Origin: Bolinopsis microptera | Lineage: Eukaryota > Ctenophora > Tentaculata > Lobata > Bolinopsidae | Reading direction: 5' to 3' | NCBI RefSeq assembly: GCF_026151205.1 | Contig: NC_087083.1 | Coordinates: 1,116,001-1,180,000, forward strand | Length of the DNA stretch: 64,000 nt | Part shown: in pieces, positions 1 to 11,372 of the stretch | How positions within the stretch are numbered: position 1 is the first letter of the stretch | Layout of the letters: each line of letters starts with the position of its first letter | Position numbers and translations under genes: made by a program | The notes under the pieces: generated by a model | Seen by the model: the letters and a program-made list of their open reading frames with translations, nothing else | Told to the model about the DNA's origin: nothing | Databases searched by the model: none

Positions 1-1
1 C

Positions 2-274
2 CCCCGACACAAACTTGACATTTCTAAACACAATTTTGTCGTTAAAGGTACGACTATATGGAACAGTTTGGTTGATAAAATATTCGACAAATGCACTCCT
101 AATGAAAACAATGTCATGGTCCCTGGCTCGAGTAAATTTTCCGACCTTTCCTCCCCCATCTCAATTATCAAGAGCCGTATCAAAAAGCTGTTACTTGAAA
201 CCCAGCAATTGACAACACCTGGGCGTGAAATTGAGTGGCTCCCCCTAAATAGCTGGGGCATTGAACCAGCTTAG
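2..274 (+). mobile_element. 3' end of a CR1/jockey-like LINE ORF2 (fragment)
   Basis: An open frame runs in from the window edge to a stop at 272-274. It reads RHKLDISKHNFVVKGTTIWN, then SLVDKIF and so on. The block 'basic-x-aromatic...(T/A)xxWNSLxxxI' followed by a short serine-rich tail is the usual C-terminal end of reverse transcriptases from CR1/L2/jockey-type non-LTR elements. Only the last 90 or so codons are in view and the rest lies outside the window. It probably sits in an intron of the following gene. Fragmentary, so the clade is not certain. Confidence 0.6.
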
Positions 275-1143
275 TTGATCAGCATCCCATCCCTTGCATA
301 CAATTAATTACAAAAGCGCTAATTATACCTGTTTCAAAAGCATCCTGTCTGGAAGTTCCCTGACTGCCGTGTGAATCTTTGGATCTATTTTTGGATCTAT
401 TTTTATATTGATATGATTTTTATATACCTATATATTCATCGCATAATTTCCATGTCCTCCTGAACAAACCTGGCACCATCAAATCTTACCTAGAAACCCC
501 AGAACTCATCAAGCCTAGTCTGAATTCAAAACTAGTTGACCAGCTACGTACAGTTTCCTGGACAACTGGAACCTTTTGGGCCATGCACAAGCCAATAGCA
601 TGTATGGTCCTGCAGTGGGGTCTCCTTGTCCTTGGATCTGTGTTTTGATCCGTCTTTTCTTAAAATTTTCCATTTGTGTCACTTAGACTCACCTATTAAA
701 TGCTAATCGGCACCACTGGTCCTAGTTAGATTTAGCCATGGCACGACTACTCAAATGTAACAGTTAAATAGGTGTGACATACTATTATATTCTTATAATT
801 ATATCATATGAATTGATTGCACTGCTAATAAATAGAATACTTTGTTTTACTAAATACTTTGTTTTACTATAATTATAATAATGAAATTATTTTCACACTG
901 TACCATCCCTAATTCTCCTCGCGATAACGACGCTTAGAATTAGAATTAGCAGAATTAGCAGTTAGCAAACAGTGCAACCTTCTTAAGCTTTAATTTTAGT
1001 ATCTCAAGGTATCAAATCTCAGCAGGGTGGTTTAAAAATAAGCGAATAGGTCGCCTTGTTTTCTCTCAGTGTACAATTTATCAATTTTCACATGGGTGAG
1101 ACAAGGTTAAAAGGTAAATTATAGCTAATCAATTTACTTTCAG
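275..1143 (+). other. Intron or upstream sequence, no gene seen
   Basis: AT-rich non-coding sequence between the LINE fragment and the first recognisable exon. It ends in a good 3' splice site (TTTACTTTCAG) at 1133-1143. No further repeat family was recognised. Confidence 0.5.
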
Positions 1144-4100
1144 AATCATGTGCAGAAGGGACGTATCGGGACAGCTCTATGACGATGTGTGATGTATGCA
1201 ACTTAGGGGAGACACCCAACACTGAAAAAGTTGTCTGTGGTAAGAAATCTGTGCAGCTAATACTATTCTTATGTTGATAGTGGCCACGATTTCTAAATGA
1301 TAACTAATTCTGTAATGTCTCAGGAGTCAGGACCTGAGACATTACAGAATTAACACGTGTTAACAGTTAACAAGAGCATAAACCTGAGTCAGACTCAGGT
1401 TTATGCTCTTGTTAAGGTGTCTGTCCTCATCCATCTGTCTGATTGTTGTGGTATTTTAGCTAAGACTGGAGTGTAGAGATACTGAACCTATAATAAAGTT
1501 GTCCATTACCACTATTTGTATTACAGTAGAGCCGAGTAAAATAACTAATGGTTTAAATTATAATTTTCACGGCGAGGGTAATATTTACTGACATAAAACT
1601 AACGTTATTCCCTGCGACTTTTTCTTCTTCTGATGCCTCTTATCCAGTGAAAGTGTAACAGATTAACTCTATAGAAGGCAAAAGTGCACTATATAATACA
1701 TCTTTTTAACCCCACGAAATGTCTCTAATGTACACAAAAGCATCATTTTCACATGGGTGGGACTACGTTAAGGCGTATCAGAGTTTATCACTTTATTTTC
1801 AGAATCATGTGCAGAAGGGATGTATCGGGACAGCTCTATGACGATGTGTGATGTATGCAACTTAGGGGAGACACCCAACACGGAAAAAGTTGCCTGTGGT
1901 AAGAAATCTTTGTAGCCAATACTACTATTGTCTTTATAATGGCCACGATTTCTAAATTTTAGCTAATTGTTTTAAACACAAGAGCTCGTAGAACGTCAAG
2001 TGGAAATAGTGGGTGTGTTTTATTAACTGTAAGACAAAAGTTGATAGAACAATATAGAGCGATATTCAGCCCTTTAGAAACAGTAGGCCAGTGTCATGAA
2101 GAGTAACAATAGCTGTCTAGTACACAGATCCCACCCTGAACCCCTCTAATATTTAGAACCATGCAAAGAAGGGACATATCGAGACAGCTCAATGACGTTA
2201 TGTGCTACATGTAATGAAGGAAAAGAAGCCAACTCTGACCAGATTGCTTGTGGTAAGATAAGTTACCCTATATTTGTAGCTGATACTGTACTGCTATTTT
2301 GAAAATAACTTTAAAGCTTAAATTACTAACTAGTAGTTCGCTGTGAAATGACATACTTCAGAGCCCTGCGAAGAAGGGAAGTATCGTGACAGTTCTATGA
2401 CATGGTGTGAAGAATGTGAACTGGGATACCAAACCAACACCAGTCAGACCGGTTGTGGTAAGATATATAATCTCATATAATATATCTTAAAGAGATATAA
2501 TAATATTATCTCTTTACTGCAATACACTGCAGAACACCGTCCAATCACTAGTCCGATGATTAGATCATCATACTTATAAAAAGAGTTTAAACTACATCCC
2601 TTTTTTTTTCAGAGCAATGTGAAGAGTGGACATATCGGGACAGATCTATGAGGAGTTGTGGTGGATGTGACGTAGGAAAAACGCCCAATACTGGAAGATT
2701 TGCCTGTGGTAAGAAATTTGTTAAACCGTTTTAACAAATGAATTTCGAATCTAGGATGATCAGAGAAAAACATCCTTGGTAAATGGTAGGTAAGTCGGAA
2801 GCTTAAATAAAATTTAAAATCAAAGCTTATCCTGATTTCTAGATCTTTGTTTTCAGAGCCATGTGAAGAAGGGACGTATCGGGACGGTTCTATGATAAGT
2901 TGTGTTGAATGCGAAGTAGCAGAAGAACCCAATACTGATAAAACTGCTTGTGGTAAGTTCCAATACTGGTAAAGCTGCTCGTGAGAAGATCCAGAGTATA
3001 CAAAATTTTTAAAATATTACAGTTATTTTTGATATGTATTTTAAAATGTTGTAACAATTTATCTACAATTTAAATCAAAAATCAAACTGTTTTTCTCATA
3101 ATTGTAGGATTTTGAGAGCCATTCAAAATTTAGACACGAATAACACCCTGTACCTGCAAACGTAAAACAGTTCCCCCTTTTAATTCTGATGAGTAGTATA
3201 CTAACAAAACACCAATTTCAGTTTCATGCAAGGCAGGGACTTTTAAGGACGGTTCGCTGACTGTTTGTCAGCAGTGTCCCACAAACAGTTACAGTGCTGA
3301 GAGAGCAGGGCTATGCAACACGTGTCCTAAAGGGTCTCATGCTTCTCAAGATCACACTACATGTGGTAACTAGCCTCAATATGATTATTTATACATTACA
3401 GGCCTCCTCATACGAAAAATATTGGAAAAAGAAACTATGAAAATTGGATTGATAATATTGATTTAAGACTGCTTTATAATTATACTTTCACAAGTTGTAA
3501 AAAACCATTCAGTTTCATGCGAGAGTCTACCATCAAGCTGGAAGGAGTTAATAACAGAGACACAGTTCCCCCTCCCACCTGGCGATGAAGTGTCCCTGAA
3601 GTGTAGTCCCGGACACACTCTGACTGGAGACAGCACTGTCACGTGTGTAGAGGGAACAGACTACTCCTTCACGAACACTCCCTCTTGTGAACTAGGTTAG
3701 TAGTTAGTGACTTAAGGTCATGCCCATGTAATTTGTATTATATGACCCGATTTACATATGCAGCAACTTGTTAAAACCGGGCCTTTAACAGGCACATACA
3801 GAATTAAAACCAAGCTCTTTAACGAAAACAAATACCAATGAACCTTACTTATTTCCCTTAACATAGGATAAATAACTTGGGGGGGGGGCCCCTAACTTCC
3901 TATCATTCCAGACATGTGCCAGTCCCTCCCCGACACTGCAAACCTCGAGACGATAACAGATTTCCCGGTGCAGTACGGTGTTGTGATGACAGTAAACTGT
4001 GAGACTGGATACTTTCTATCAGGAGCTGATACCATCACCTGTATTAAAGATAGGATATACAAGTCGCACCAGGATCCTGTTTGTATTGCAAGTCAGTAGT

Positions 4101-7100
4101 TTAGACTTTAGAGAAAGTATGATTCATCTTAATTTAAAGCAGAGTTTAATATCACTCTCAAAACAGTTCAAACACTGACTATTTTCCAAGTATTTTAATT
4201 TACCTCAAAGTATATCCCAGTATTGTAAAAAAAGTTAACCAACAATCAGAGACCTGCACAAAGCTGCCCCTGGAGATAGTACCCCTACAAACAGAAGCAC
4301 AGTTCCCAGTAAGCTACAGCACCGTAATACCAGTGCAGTGTTCAGAGGAGGGGAAACTGAGGGGGGACCTGGTGATCACATGTGAGCAGGATACTAAGTT
4401 CCTCTACCAGGACAAACCTCGTTGTAATGATCTGGGTAGGTGTACTTGTTATAAATTTATCAATAAATTGTCTCTGATCATTTTGTATTACTTGTATCAC
4501 TTTTTCTTTTTTTAACAGATGCATCTTGCCTAAATACCTAAATACCTTTTATGTTCAGGAACTTGTTCGGAGTTACCATTAGATAGTAACCTCTACACAG
4601 GATCCCAGTTCCTTGTAATCACAGGGACAACAGTGGATGTGAATTGTGTGGCTGGGTATTCTTTGACAGGAGACAGAACTATCACTTGTATCCAGGATGC
4701 AGACTATAAGTCAGCTGGCAATTTTCCTATCTGTTCCATTGGTTTGTGGACATTTTTGTACTTACAAATTTTAATATACAAAACTCAATCTATCAGTATG
4801 TTATGTTGTTTATAATAATTAAACATCCACAATTTTAATGATAATTTATAAAGAGACGCTGGAAAAGGGCCCTTTAATAGTCCTTTAAGTTGTGTGAAGA
4901 TTCATAATAAATATCCTACTACTCTTAAGCTTTTTCCCTAATAGAACATGTACATAACGTTTAAACATGTCATATTAAAATCATTTTTATTTGCAGACAA
5001 ATGCACTGGATTGCCAGATGATATCTTCAACATAAAGACAAACACCCCACTACCAGTTGACTACGGAAAAGTAGTGGAGCTGGACTGTATCCAAGGATAT
5101 AGTCTGTCAGGGAGCATTCTTATTACCTGTATTAAGGATAAGAGCTGGAAGTATGAAGATGCTCCTCATTGTACTTTAGGTGAAAAAAGCGAGCTTTATA
5201 TTTAATGATTAATAATGATCAATAAATAACAGTTAATAGCTCGTACAATAAATTATAACATAATCTGCATTACAGAAATGAATTTTGTAGATATCAAACT
5301 GACTAACAGTGCATCGTCTCCCCAGACACGTGTACGGAACTCCCAGCAGCCCTTTCAGACATGACTACAACCAGCAATTTCCCCGTGATAGTAGGAACAG
5401 TGGTGGAAGTGGCCTGTAAACCAGGTCACACTCTAGCCGGGAACAATACCATTACATGTGAAAAGGGAGTGCTCTTTACTGTAGAGCAACGTCCTACTTG
5501 CACAATAGGTTTGTTTATTAGTGATTGGAGATCATATTGTTGGGCATGATCAAGGTTAAAAATAAAAGCAATAGGTATATCATTCAACATTTTAAAGGAT
5601 TCGATGTCTTTAAGGCTTTTATAATTAAATAGGCCATTCAAACAATATATAGTAGTAGTAGTAAATCTTTCAAAGTACGAAATATCTCTTTAAAAGAGCA
5701 TCCTAGGCACCTTATAGATATCAAAACCCATAAAAAAGAAAACAAAAACATCAACCATCTTCTAACTTCTTCCACTGCACTCCTCCCTATCTAAAGCTAA
5801 AAATCTAAGGTCTTCGAAATCAGTCAAATTCTTAAGTCTAATATCAAGATTTCTAATAACATCTAATAAGTTTAAACATGGTCTACCCCGTCTCCCTTCC
5901 ATGAAAATATCAGAATTTATAGCAAATAACATAGAGGTGTATGCTGGTGAGTCTTCCTGTCCTCTTAAGATATGTCCTAACATTCTCCATCGAAACTTAG
6001 AGACTCTCACAGACAAGGGAGTGACATAACAACGAGCATAGAGTGCCTCATTAGAAATAACCCCAGTAGGCCATCTGATGTTGAGGATTCTTCGGAGGTG
6101 TTTGCGATGAGCAATATCAAGTTCATTCAACGAAGCTAGTGGTGCAGCCCAGGAGTTGCAGTTGTAGAGTAGAATAGAGACTACTTGTGCCTCGTAGATT
6201 TTGATCTTCCTTTGGACTGAAATCTTGCTCTTCATCCAAACTTTCTGAAATTTACTAAAGGCAACATTACCAAGGAATATTCGATTCTTGATATCCTTAA
6301 CAGTGCACATCAACGATCCTAAAGTTTTGTTAGAGCGCCACTCTTCATCACCTCTATACACTTTTCCAACTATCACCTTGCGTTTAACAGTGGGTTTAGG
6401 ATCTGATAAATAAAAATGGACAAATTCAGTCTTGGAAGAGTTGATATGAAGGTCCCACTGCTGGAATATATCTTTAGCGATAGGAAGCATTTCTTTGAGT
6501 GGAGCAAGTTCAGTGTTATTAAAGTCAATATCATCAGAGTATCCTGTTTCGAGTGGCATGAATTCTTCTGAGATAGGAGGATTAGGGATTGGATGATTCA
6601 CTGGGTAAGGTGTTGATGATACTTGGGAGAGTACAGATCTGAGGTGAATAAGTGCAGCGGCTTCAACAACAGTAAATAGATTACCTGATAGTGCATCTCC
6701 TTGAAATGCTCCAGTTGTGCTTTGGAACTCAATTGATACAGTATTATTGACTTTTACTTTTAACACTGTGTTTGATAGTAGGTGCCGTACCATCCTAATT
6801 TCATCACTAGTACAGCCAGCATCTTCAAGAACATTGAGTACTGTTTCTCTGCTGATGGTGTCAAAGGCACTTGACATGTCTATACTCATTCTGTGGTAGC
6901 TCCAATGCTTTCTAAGTACCACTGAGGTTAGCATACGTTGAGACCAAATTATATCGCCACAACTTCTACCTCTCTTGTAAGCACTTTGTGTAGGACCGGT
7001 GTACTGATCTAGCTTGCCTTGGATACGTTTTAGGGTAATCATTGACAGTAATTTTCTGGAGCAGTTTGAGAGGGTGAGAGGTCTGATGTTTGCTGCTGGA

Positions 7101-9086
7101 CCAAGTGGTTTCTTAGGCTTTTGGAGTGGAGTAATGTTGCCTTTTCCAATAGATGTTATGGTGGTGTTTGTTTCAAATGCGGTATTTATACAGTCTGCAT
7201 ATTTCTGAAATACACTTCTGTTTGCATACTTAATCAATTCACTTGGGATATTATCAGGCCCAGTGGCTCTACCATTCTTCAAAGCTTTAGCAGCTATCTC
7301 AACTTCAATAGCAGTAATAGGGTCAGCGAGAGGACTAGGTTGATCAAAGAAAGTGTCAATAGGCTCAACTGTATGTTTTGCAGTGAACTTCTCTTCAAAG
7401 TGGTTCTTTAGTGTAGCAGCTTTTCCAGTGTATGTACCTATGAAGTTAGAGTTTTCATCATGCACACTTATGGTTGGAGCACGTTTGATACCTGCTAGTT
7501 GGCGAGTGGCTGCAAAGTATGCTCTAGAACTATCAGTTTCGTTTATCTCTTCAGCAAGAGTGTCTGCATGCTCTTCTTGAAGGAGCTTGATTCTCTTACG
7601 AGTGTCATTTTGAATACGATTGATTTTGGTACGTATAACTGATCTATCTTCAGAGGTGTTGTTCTGATTGAGTAGAGCTTGTAGAACTTTCTTTTCATCA
7701 GACATCTCTCGAATTTCAAGGTCATTACAAAAGTTTTTAGGGCGTTTCCTAGGAAGGTATCCAATACTAACCTCAGCAGCTTTATGTACATTGTGAAACA
7801 AACTATTCATTTCTTCCTCAGGGTTAGGATTAACAGGGCTGTCTGTTAGAATATCATTCAATGTGTTGTTGTAATGCATTTTAGCAGCAGGATTACTGAC
7901 AAGGGTTGTGATATCAAAATGCATTTTAGGTTTCTGTTTGGGGAAGACAAGGTGAGCGTCACTGAAGTTGAAACGTGTAATAACAATTTTGTGATCAGAT
8001 TTAACAAGAGTACCCCCATAACTTCGAGAATTCACTAAAAGTTTCTTCAATCGACTGCTACATAGGACATAGTCAATTTGAGAGTAGTAGGGCAAAGTGC
8101 GATGTGAGTTTTTAGGAGCTGAGTAGTCTTTCATAAAACCAATTCTTGTTGTTATATGACGGACAGGGTGCTGGAAGCTAGTGTTGCAAACAATATATAC
8201 AATCAATATATTGATCATGCCAGTACTGTCATAAACTGTAACCAACTATTTAAAAATTAGATATCTTTTGCTAAATTTTAAATTTTAAGTCATAGAGCAA
8301 TCTTCTCAATTTTAAAATTTTTAAGAATTATATTTTACCCTAACTATGATGTGGTGGCATTTCATACTTAACTAAATTTCAACTTTGAAAGTAAATAGAT
8401 TATTAGTGACAACACAATTATAGTTTAAGACATCCATTCTGCATTGTGTTTCCAATATTAGAATTTATGATATGTATTGATTGAATAATTGGTAATAAAT
8501 TTAACTTTTGTTTTATTAACTTTTGTTTTATTAATCAATTAAATCAAGTGATGCAATTGGCAGAGCACAATAAAATCAAGTGTTGCAATTTGCAGAGCAC
8601 AATACATAGGTATCGGAAATGGTCTATTGATACCAATATTTCTTAACTTTAAACAATCAATTATACACATGATAATTTTCGAAACACATTGTCTTAAGAA
8701 AACAACCATTTTATTTGGTATCAATTAAAGCAGACAAAAATATATTTTATATGTATAGCTAGCATCTACTCCATCATCGGGGCCGGGATGAGGTTGTGCG
8801 AGACTTCTGCTAGAGGGGTATCATGTTTGTTTTCCATCTTCTTTCCTCTGTACCCACGTACAAAAATAAGTTAAGCATAATTTCACCTTCACCACCTCAG
8901 ATTTGTGTACAAGACTGTTGACAGAGAACTATCTCTTCACTGACTCCAGTTTCCCTGTTGTATACGGGACCACGATCTCAGTGTCCTGTGAACCAGGCTA
9001 CTCCGTAATGGGAAGTAAGGAGATCACTTGTAAGAAGGCCATCGTGTTCTCTCACCAGTCCTCTCGTCCCAAATGTGTTGACCCAG
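1144..9086 (+). CDS. Partial gene: extracellular protein with 7 ephrin-receptor-like exons and 7 CCP/sushi exons
   Basis: Coding exons (all phase 1-1): ephrin-receptor-like cysteine modules 1144-1239, 1803-1898, 2157-2252, 2362-2457, 2613-2708, 2857-2952 (96 bp each) and 3222-3365 (144 bp, one and a half modules); CCP/sushi modules 3513-3695, 3912-4091, 4250-4435, 4559-4741, 4997-5179, 5326-5508 and 8901-9086. The short modules read like SCAEGTYRDSSMTMCDVC, the C-x2-G-x-Y/F...C-x2-C pattern of the GCC2/GCC3 (Ephrin_rec_like) family. The CCP exons carry four cysteines, a G-(H/Y)-(T/S)-L-x-G core and a T-C strand, e.g. PGHTLTGDSTVTC. Both module types are extracellular binding or adhesion folds. 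Each exon encodes one module in the same phase, so exons could be skipped or shuffled without a frameshift. Neither the start (left of the window) nor the terminal exon was found. The CCP exons at 22,975-23,872 have the same phase and a very similar consensus, so they could belong to this gene across a 13.9-kb intron, although I prefer a separate gene there. Ligand and membrane anchoring are unknown. Confidence 0.85.
1305..1415. repeat. Two adjacent short perfect palindromes in an intron
   Basis: 1305-1352 has 20-base arms (TAATTCTGTAATGTCTCAGG and its complement) around an 8-base loop. 1367-1415 has arms of about 23 bases (from TTAACAAGAGCATAAACCTG) around a 3-base centre. They lie between the first two ephrin-receptor-like exons. 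They may be remnants of a fold-back element; no function can be assigned. Confidence 0.75.
5646..5761 (-). mobile_element. 3' UTR and trinucleotide tail of the LINE
   Basis: Downstream of the ORF stop (lower coordinates) is about 100 bp of 3' UTR, ending in a TACTACTAC-type run (seen on + as TAGTAGTAGTAG at about 5650-5662). A microsatellite tail instead of poly(A) also ends the related copy at 24,873-25,060. Confidence 0.6.
5762..8245 (-). CDS. Non-LTR retrotransposon ORF2: endonuclease C-terminus plus reverse transcriptase, 5'-truncated
   Basis: This open frame of 827 codons lies antisense in the intron between CCP exons 5326-5508 and 8901-9086. The N-terminal part retains only the last third of an APE-type endonuclease: NTSFQHPVRH, QIDYVL, then SDHKIV, the catalytic Ser-Asp-His block. 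The reverse transcriptase follows, with ATGPDNIPSE, IRPLTLSN, IDMSSAFDTI (palm motif A), GAFQGDALSG (motif B) and YSDDIDF (motif C, YSDD in place of the common YADD). The C-terminal part has the LYNCNSW...RKHLRRILNI...RWRMLGHILR block and GRRGRP seen in RTE/L1-like groups. No stop or frameshift interrupts it, so the copy is fairly young, but it lacks the start of the endonuclease and cannot be complete. The first Met near 8245 is not the native start; homology fades above about 8230. It encodes machinery for target-primed retrotransposition. Confidence 0.93.
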   Translation of the reverse strand: MVTVYDSTGMINILIVYIVCNTSFQHPVRHITTRIGFMKDYSAPKNSHRTLPYYSQIDYVLCSSRLKKLLVNSRSYGGTLVKSDHKIVITRFNFSDAHLVFPKQKPKMHFDITTLVSNPAAKMHYNNTLNDILTDSPVNPNPEEEMNSLFHNVHKAAEVSIGYLPRKRPKNFCNDLEIREMSDEKKVLQALLNQNNTSEDRSVIRTKINRIQNDTRKRIKLLQEEHADTLAEEINETDSSRAYFAATRQLAGIKRAPTISVHDENSNFIGTYTGKAATLKNHFEEKFTAKHTVEPIDTFFDQPSPLADPITAIEVEIAAKALKNGRATGPDNIPSELIKYANRSVFQKYADCINTAFETNTTITSIGKGNITPLQKPKKPLGPAANIRPLTLSNCSRKLLSMITLKRIQGKLDQYTGPTQSAYKRGRSCGDIIWSQRMLTSVVLRKHWSYHRMSIDMSSAFDTISRETVLNVLEDAGCTSDEIRMVRHLLSNTVLKVKVNNTVSIEFQSTTGAFQGDALSGNLFTVVEAAALIHLRSVLSQVSSTPYPVNHPIPNPPISEEFMPLETGYSDDIDFNNTELAPLKEMLPIAKDIFQQWDLHINSSKTEFVHFYLSDPKPTVKRKVIVGKVYRGDEEWRSNKTLGSLMCTVKDIKNRIFLGNVAFSKFQKVWMKSKISVQRKIKIYEAQVVSILLYNCNSWAAPLASLNELDIAHRKHLRRILNIRWPTGVISNEALYARCYVTPLSVRVSKFRWRMLGHILRGQEDSPAYTSMLFAINSDIFMEGRRGRPCLNLLDVIRNLDIRLKNLTDFEDLRFLALDREECSGRS
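8246..8900 (+). other. Rest of the CCP-gene intron
   Basis: AT-rich sequence between the truncated LINE 5' end and the acceptor of the last CCP exon (CACCACCTCAG ending at 8900). A short direct repeat around AATCAAGTG(A/T)TGCAATT, followed by (T/G)GCAGAGCACAATA, occurs twice near 8544-8605. Nothing else recognised. Confidence 0.5.
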
Positions 9087-9539
9087 GTGAGACTCGATTT
9101 ATCATTTGAATAATCGCTTAATTGATCAATTTGTTGATCATGCGAAGTTTTATTCCTAAATTTGTATTCCTTAATTGATTGAGTAGAAATTTTACATGTG
9201 TGATGTGTGCTCTCAACGGAACTATTCATCATTTGATTAATTGCGATACCAGATACGTTTAACGGTTTCTATGACACAATGTAAACAACGAGCAAGCTTC
9301 TAAAACTTTTAGTGTGATGTACTGTTTTGAATGCAAAGATGTTGTCGTTAAACCCTGTGGACTGTATTTTGTACGTTTGTCTTGATACATTGTCGAAAAC
9401 CATATTTTGTTCGTTATATTGATCAACATAATGACTTATAATACCAATTATTTAACATGACTTAACAACAGATATGCTCAATTTGAGTCAATGAAAAATA
9501 TGTAAAATTATCCAAACAATATACACATAATATAACAAT
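9087..9539. other. No gene seen
   Basis: AT-rich sequence after the last CCP exon of this cluster. I found no terminal exon (membrane segment, GPI tail or stop) with an acceptor that suits phase 1. Confidence 0.4.
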
Positions 9540-9799
9540 TACCCACAGGGGGGTCTGAAACCAGGTTTTCAATCAAATGCTGCCATTTGTAGTAAAGCGT
9601 CGCCAACAGTTGCTCTCGTCCAATGAAATCGCTGCATTTTGCAAGATAGTATGCATAATTGAATTATATATATTCATATGCGGAGCTTGGCTTACATAAT
9701 GCAGCGATCTCATTGGACGAGAGCAACTTTTGGCGACGTTTGACTACACATGGCAGCGTTTGATCGAAAACCTGGTTTCAGCTCCCCCTGTGTACCCTA
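9540..9799. mobile_element. Near-palindromic MITE
   Basis: About 260 bp that folds almost end to end. The left arm begins ACCCACAGGGGGGTCTGAAA and the right arm is its imperfect complement, ending CCCCCTGTGTACCCT. The match continues inward through CAATGAAATCGCTGCA and its complement near 9,700. There is no ORF. This is a non-autonomous inverted-repeat element of undetermined superfamily. Confidence 0.8.
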
Positions 9800-10065
9800 T
9801 ATAAAAATTCAATATAAATTCAATGGAAAACTAAATAAAATTTATAAACACCCTTTAAGTAGTATAGGTAAGCCAGTTTAAAGAACTGGCTCCAAATTTA
9901 TATCTAATTCTGCTATTTTTACTGCACTACTACTTTCCAACATGAAACAAATGTTAGTTTGGTATACTTTTAGGGGTAAAACTTGAAATCCATCTAACAG
10001 CTGACAATCCATTTATTATTTGAAAATGTAATAAAACAAAAATGTCGTGCAATTTATTAAATTGC

Positions 10066-10260
10066 GCTTAATTGACGATGTCAATTCATCGCACATCGGT
10101 GAATTGAAGTTTTAAAGACGTTATTAATTGACGATGTCAATTCATCGCAGCTCGGCGCGGCACAGTAGCGCATTTCGCCGATCTAGCTGTGAGAAGCCTC
10201 GTTAAATGCGCGGCGCGGCACAGTAACATGAGTAACGCATCGCGCTACAAAAAACGTAAC
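10066..10260 (+). repeat. tRNA-like dispersed repeat (one partial and one full copy)
   Basis: The block starting TTGACGATGTCAATTCATCG occurs as a partial copy near 10,070 and a fuller one at about 10,125-10,250, ending ACGCATCGCGCTAC. Diverged relatives lie at 15,604-15,720, 47,528-47,660 and 47,977-48,095. A GGC(A/C)CAGTRGTGCATC segment loosely resembles a tRNA A box, so a SINE origin is possible. No convincing B box or cloverleaf was found. Confidence 0.55.
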
Positions 10261-10661
10261 TGCCATACTTGGAGGGCTTCGCCGCTTTGACGCGCCGCGC
10301 AAACTAGCATTCTTGCAATTCGCATCGTCGATCGTTGCTCTGCTTCGCAAAGCAACGATTTCGATGGGTTGACACCGTCATGAATCAACAATCACAAATC
10401 AACTGCAGCTGTCATACAATAGTTAACGGGTGATACTTGTAAAATATCTGTTCCATATATTTTCCAACTCGGCGCGCGTCCTGGTTGTAAACCAACAATA
10501 CAATAAACGCAATTTAAGGAGTGTGCGTTCGGTGGAGATATAACATGTGCCTTATATTTATTGATTTGAAATATTACGTCATATCATCAATCATGAACAA
10601 TCATCGTTAAGCTCTGCGAACGCGATCAATAATTGCTCGGCGCGCGCGTTAACAGTTAATA
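10261..10661. other. GC-richer non-coding segment
   Basis: Contains CGCGCG clusters and no supportable ORF. It has inverted and direct CGCG words like those of other repeats in the window (18,120 and 47,720). Confidence 0.35.
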
Positions 10662-11146
10662 GTAGAGGCTCTTACGGGCAAAAAGACGTGTTTTCTGCTA
10701 CGATTTTAGAGACCTAACCGCTAATTGGACACAATAGTATAATGTCTAAGGATCGATAATATGTTAAGAAGTATAAATTTGGCCTTATTAGTCACGTGCT
10801 ATACCAATGCGCGTTTTAAACTTTGACAGTAGCTATTACTCTAAGGCAAATAGAGTAATTATATTCATATTTTGTCAGCAATAAGATCACATTATTTTCT
10901 ATTTAGTGTGAAAATATGAGCTAGAACGGACATAATCTCGAAGAGTTATAGCTGTTTGAAATTTCAAACATGGTTTTTTGGCCTATTTTTTGCCCAAAAA
11001 TCGGTTTTTTGCAATTTTGCCCCCAAAAAGTCAGTCCAATCATCTTAAAACCACTTTTAGTCGATTCTACGGTCAAAAATACGTCTAGTAAGGTGTATCT
11101 GGGGTCCCTAGCGTATCGAGCAGACAATGCCCGTAAGAGCCTCTAC
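10662..11146. mobile_element. 485-bp TIR element flanked by TA
   Basis: Perfect terminal inverted repeats GTAGAGGCTCTTACGGGCA at both ends are flanked by TA on each side. This is the target duplication of Tc1/mariner-type elements. No transposase ORF, so it is a non-autonomous copy. Confidence 0.8.
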
Positions 11147-11372
11147 TATAAATAAAAGAGTATATATATTGTATATATACAATTGTAAATATTTAATATG
11201 CACCAACTTGTAATTGTGTTGTAAATGTAGGTTTATAACTAAAACTTATCAGGACGAGTACTTAATTGAACTCATTGTCAGATTATGATTGGTGATCGTC
11301 GTTATACCGGGTACACTATGACACATTTTAAAAATTAGGTTAAACTCATCGACGGTCTTAAAACTATGCGAA

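Noticed and set aside
4519-4560. Alternative acceptor TTTTTTTAACAG before CCP exon 4559
   Set aside because: The frame from 4519 reaches a stop after a few codons (CTAAATACCTAA). The next AG at 4558 gives a complete CCP module in phase.
7014-7580. Plus-strand frames of 64-96 codons
   Set aside because: Shadows of the LINE reverse-transcriptase ORF on the opposite strand.
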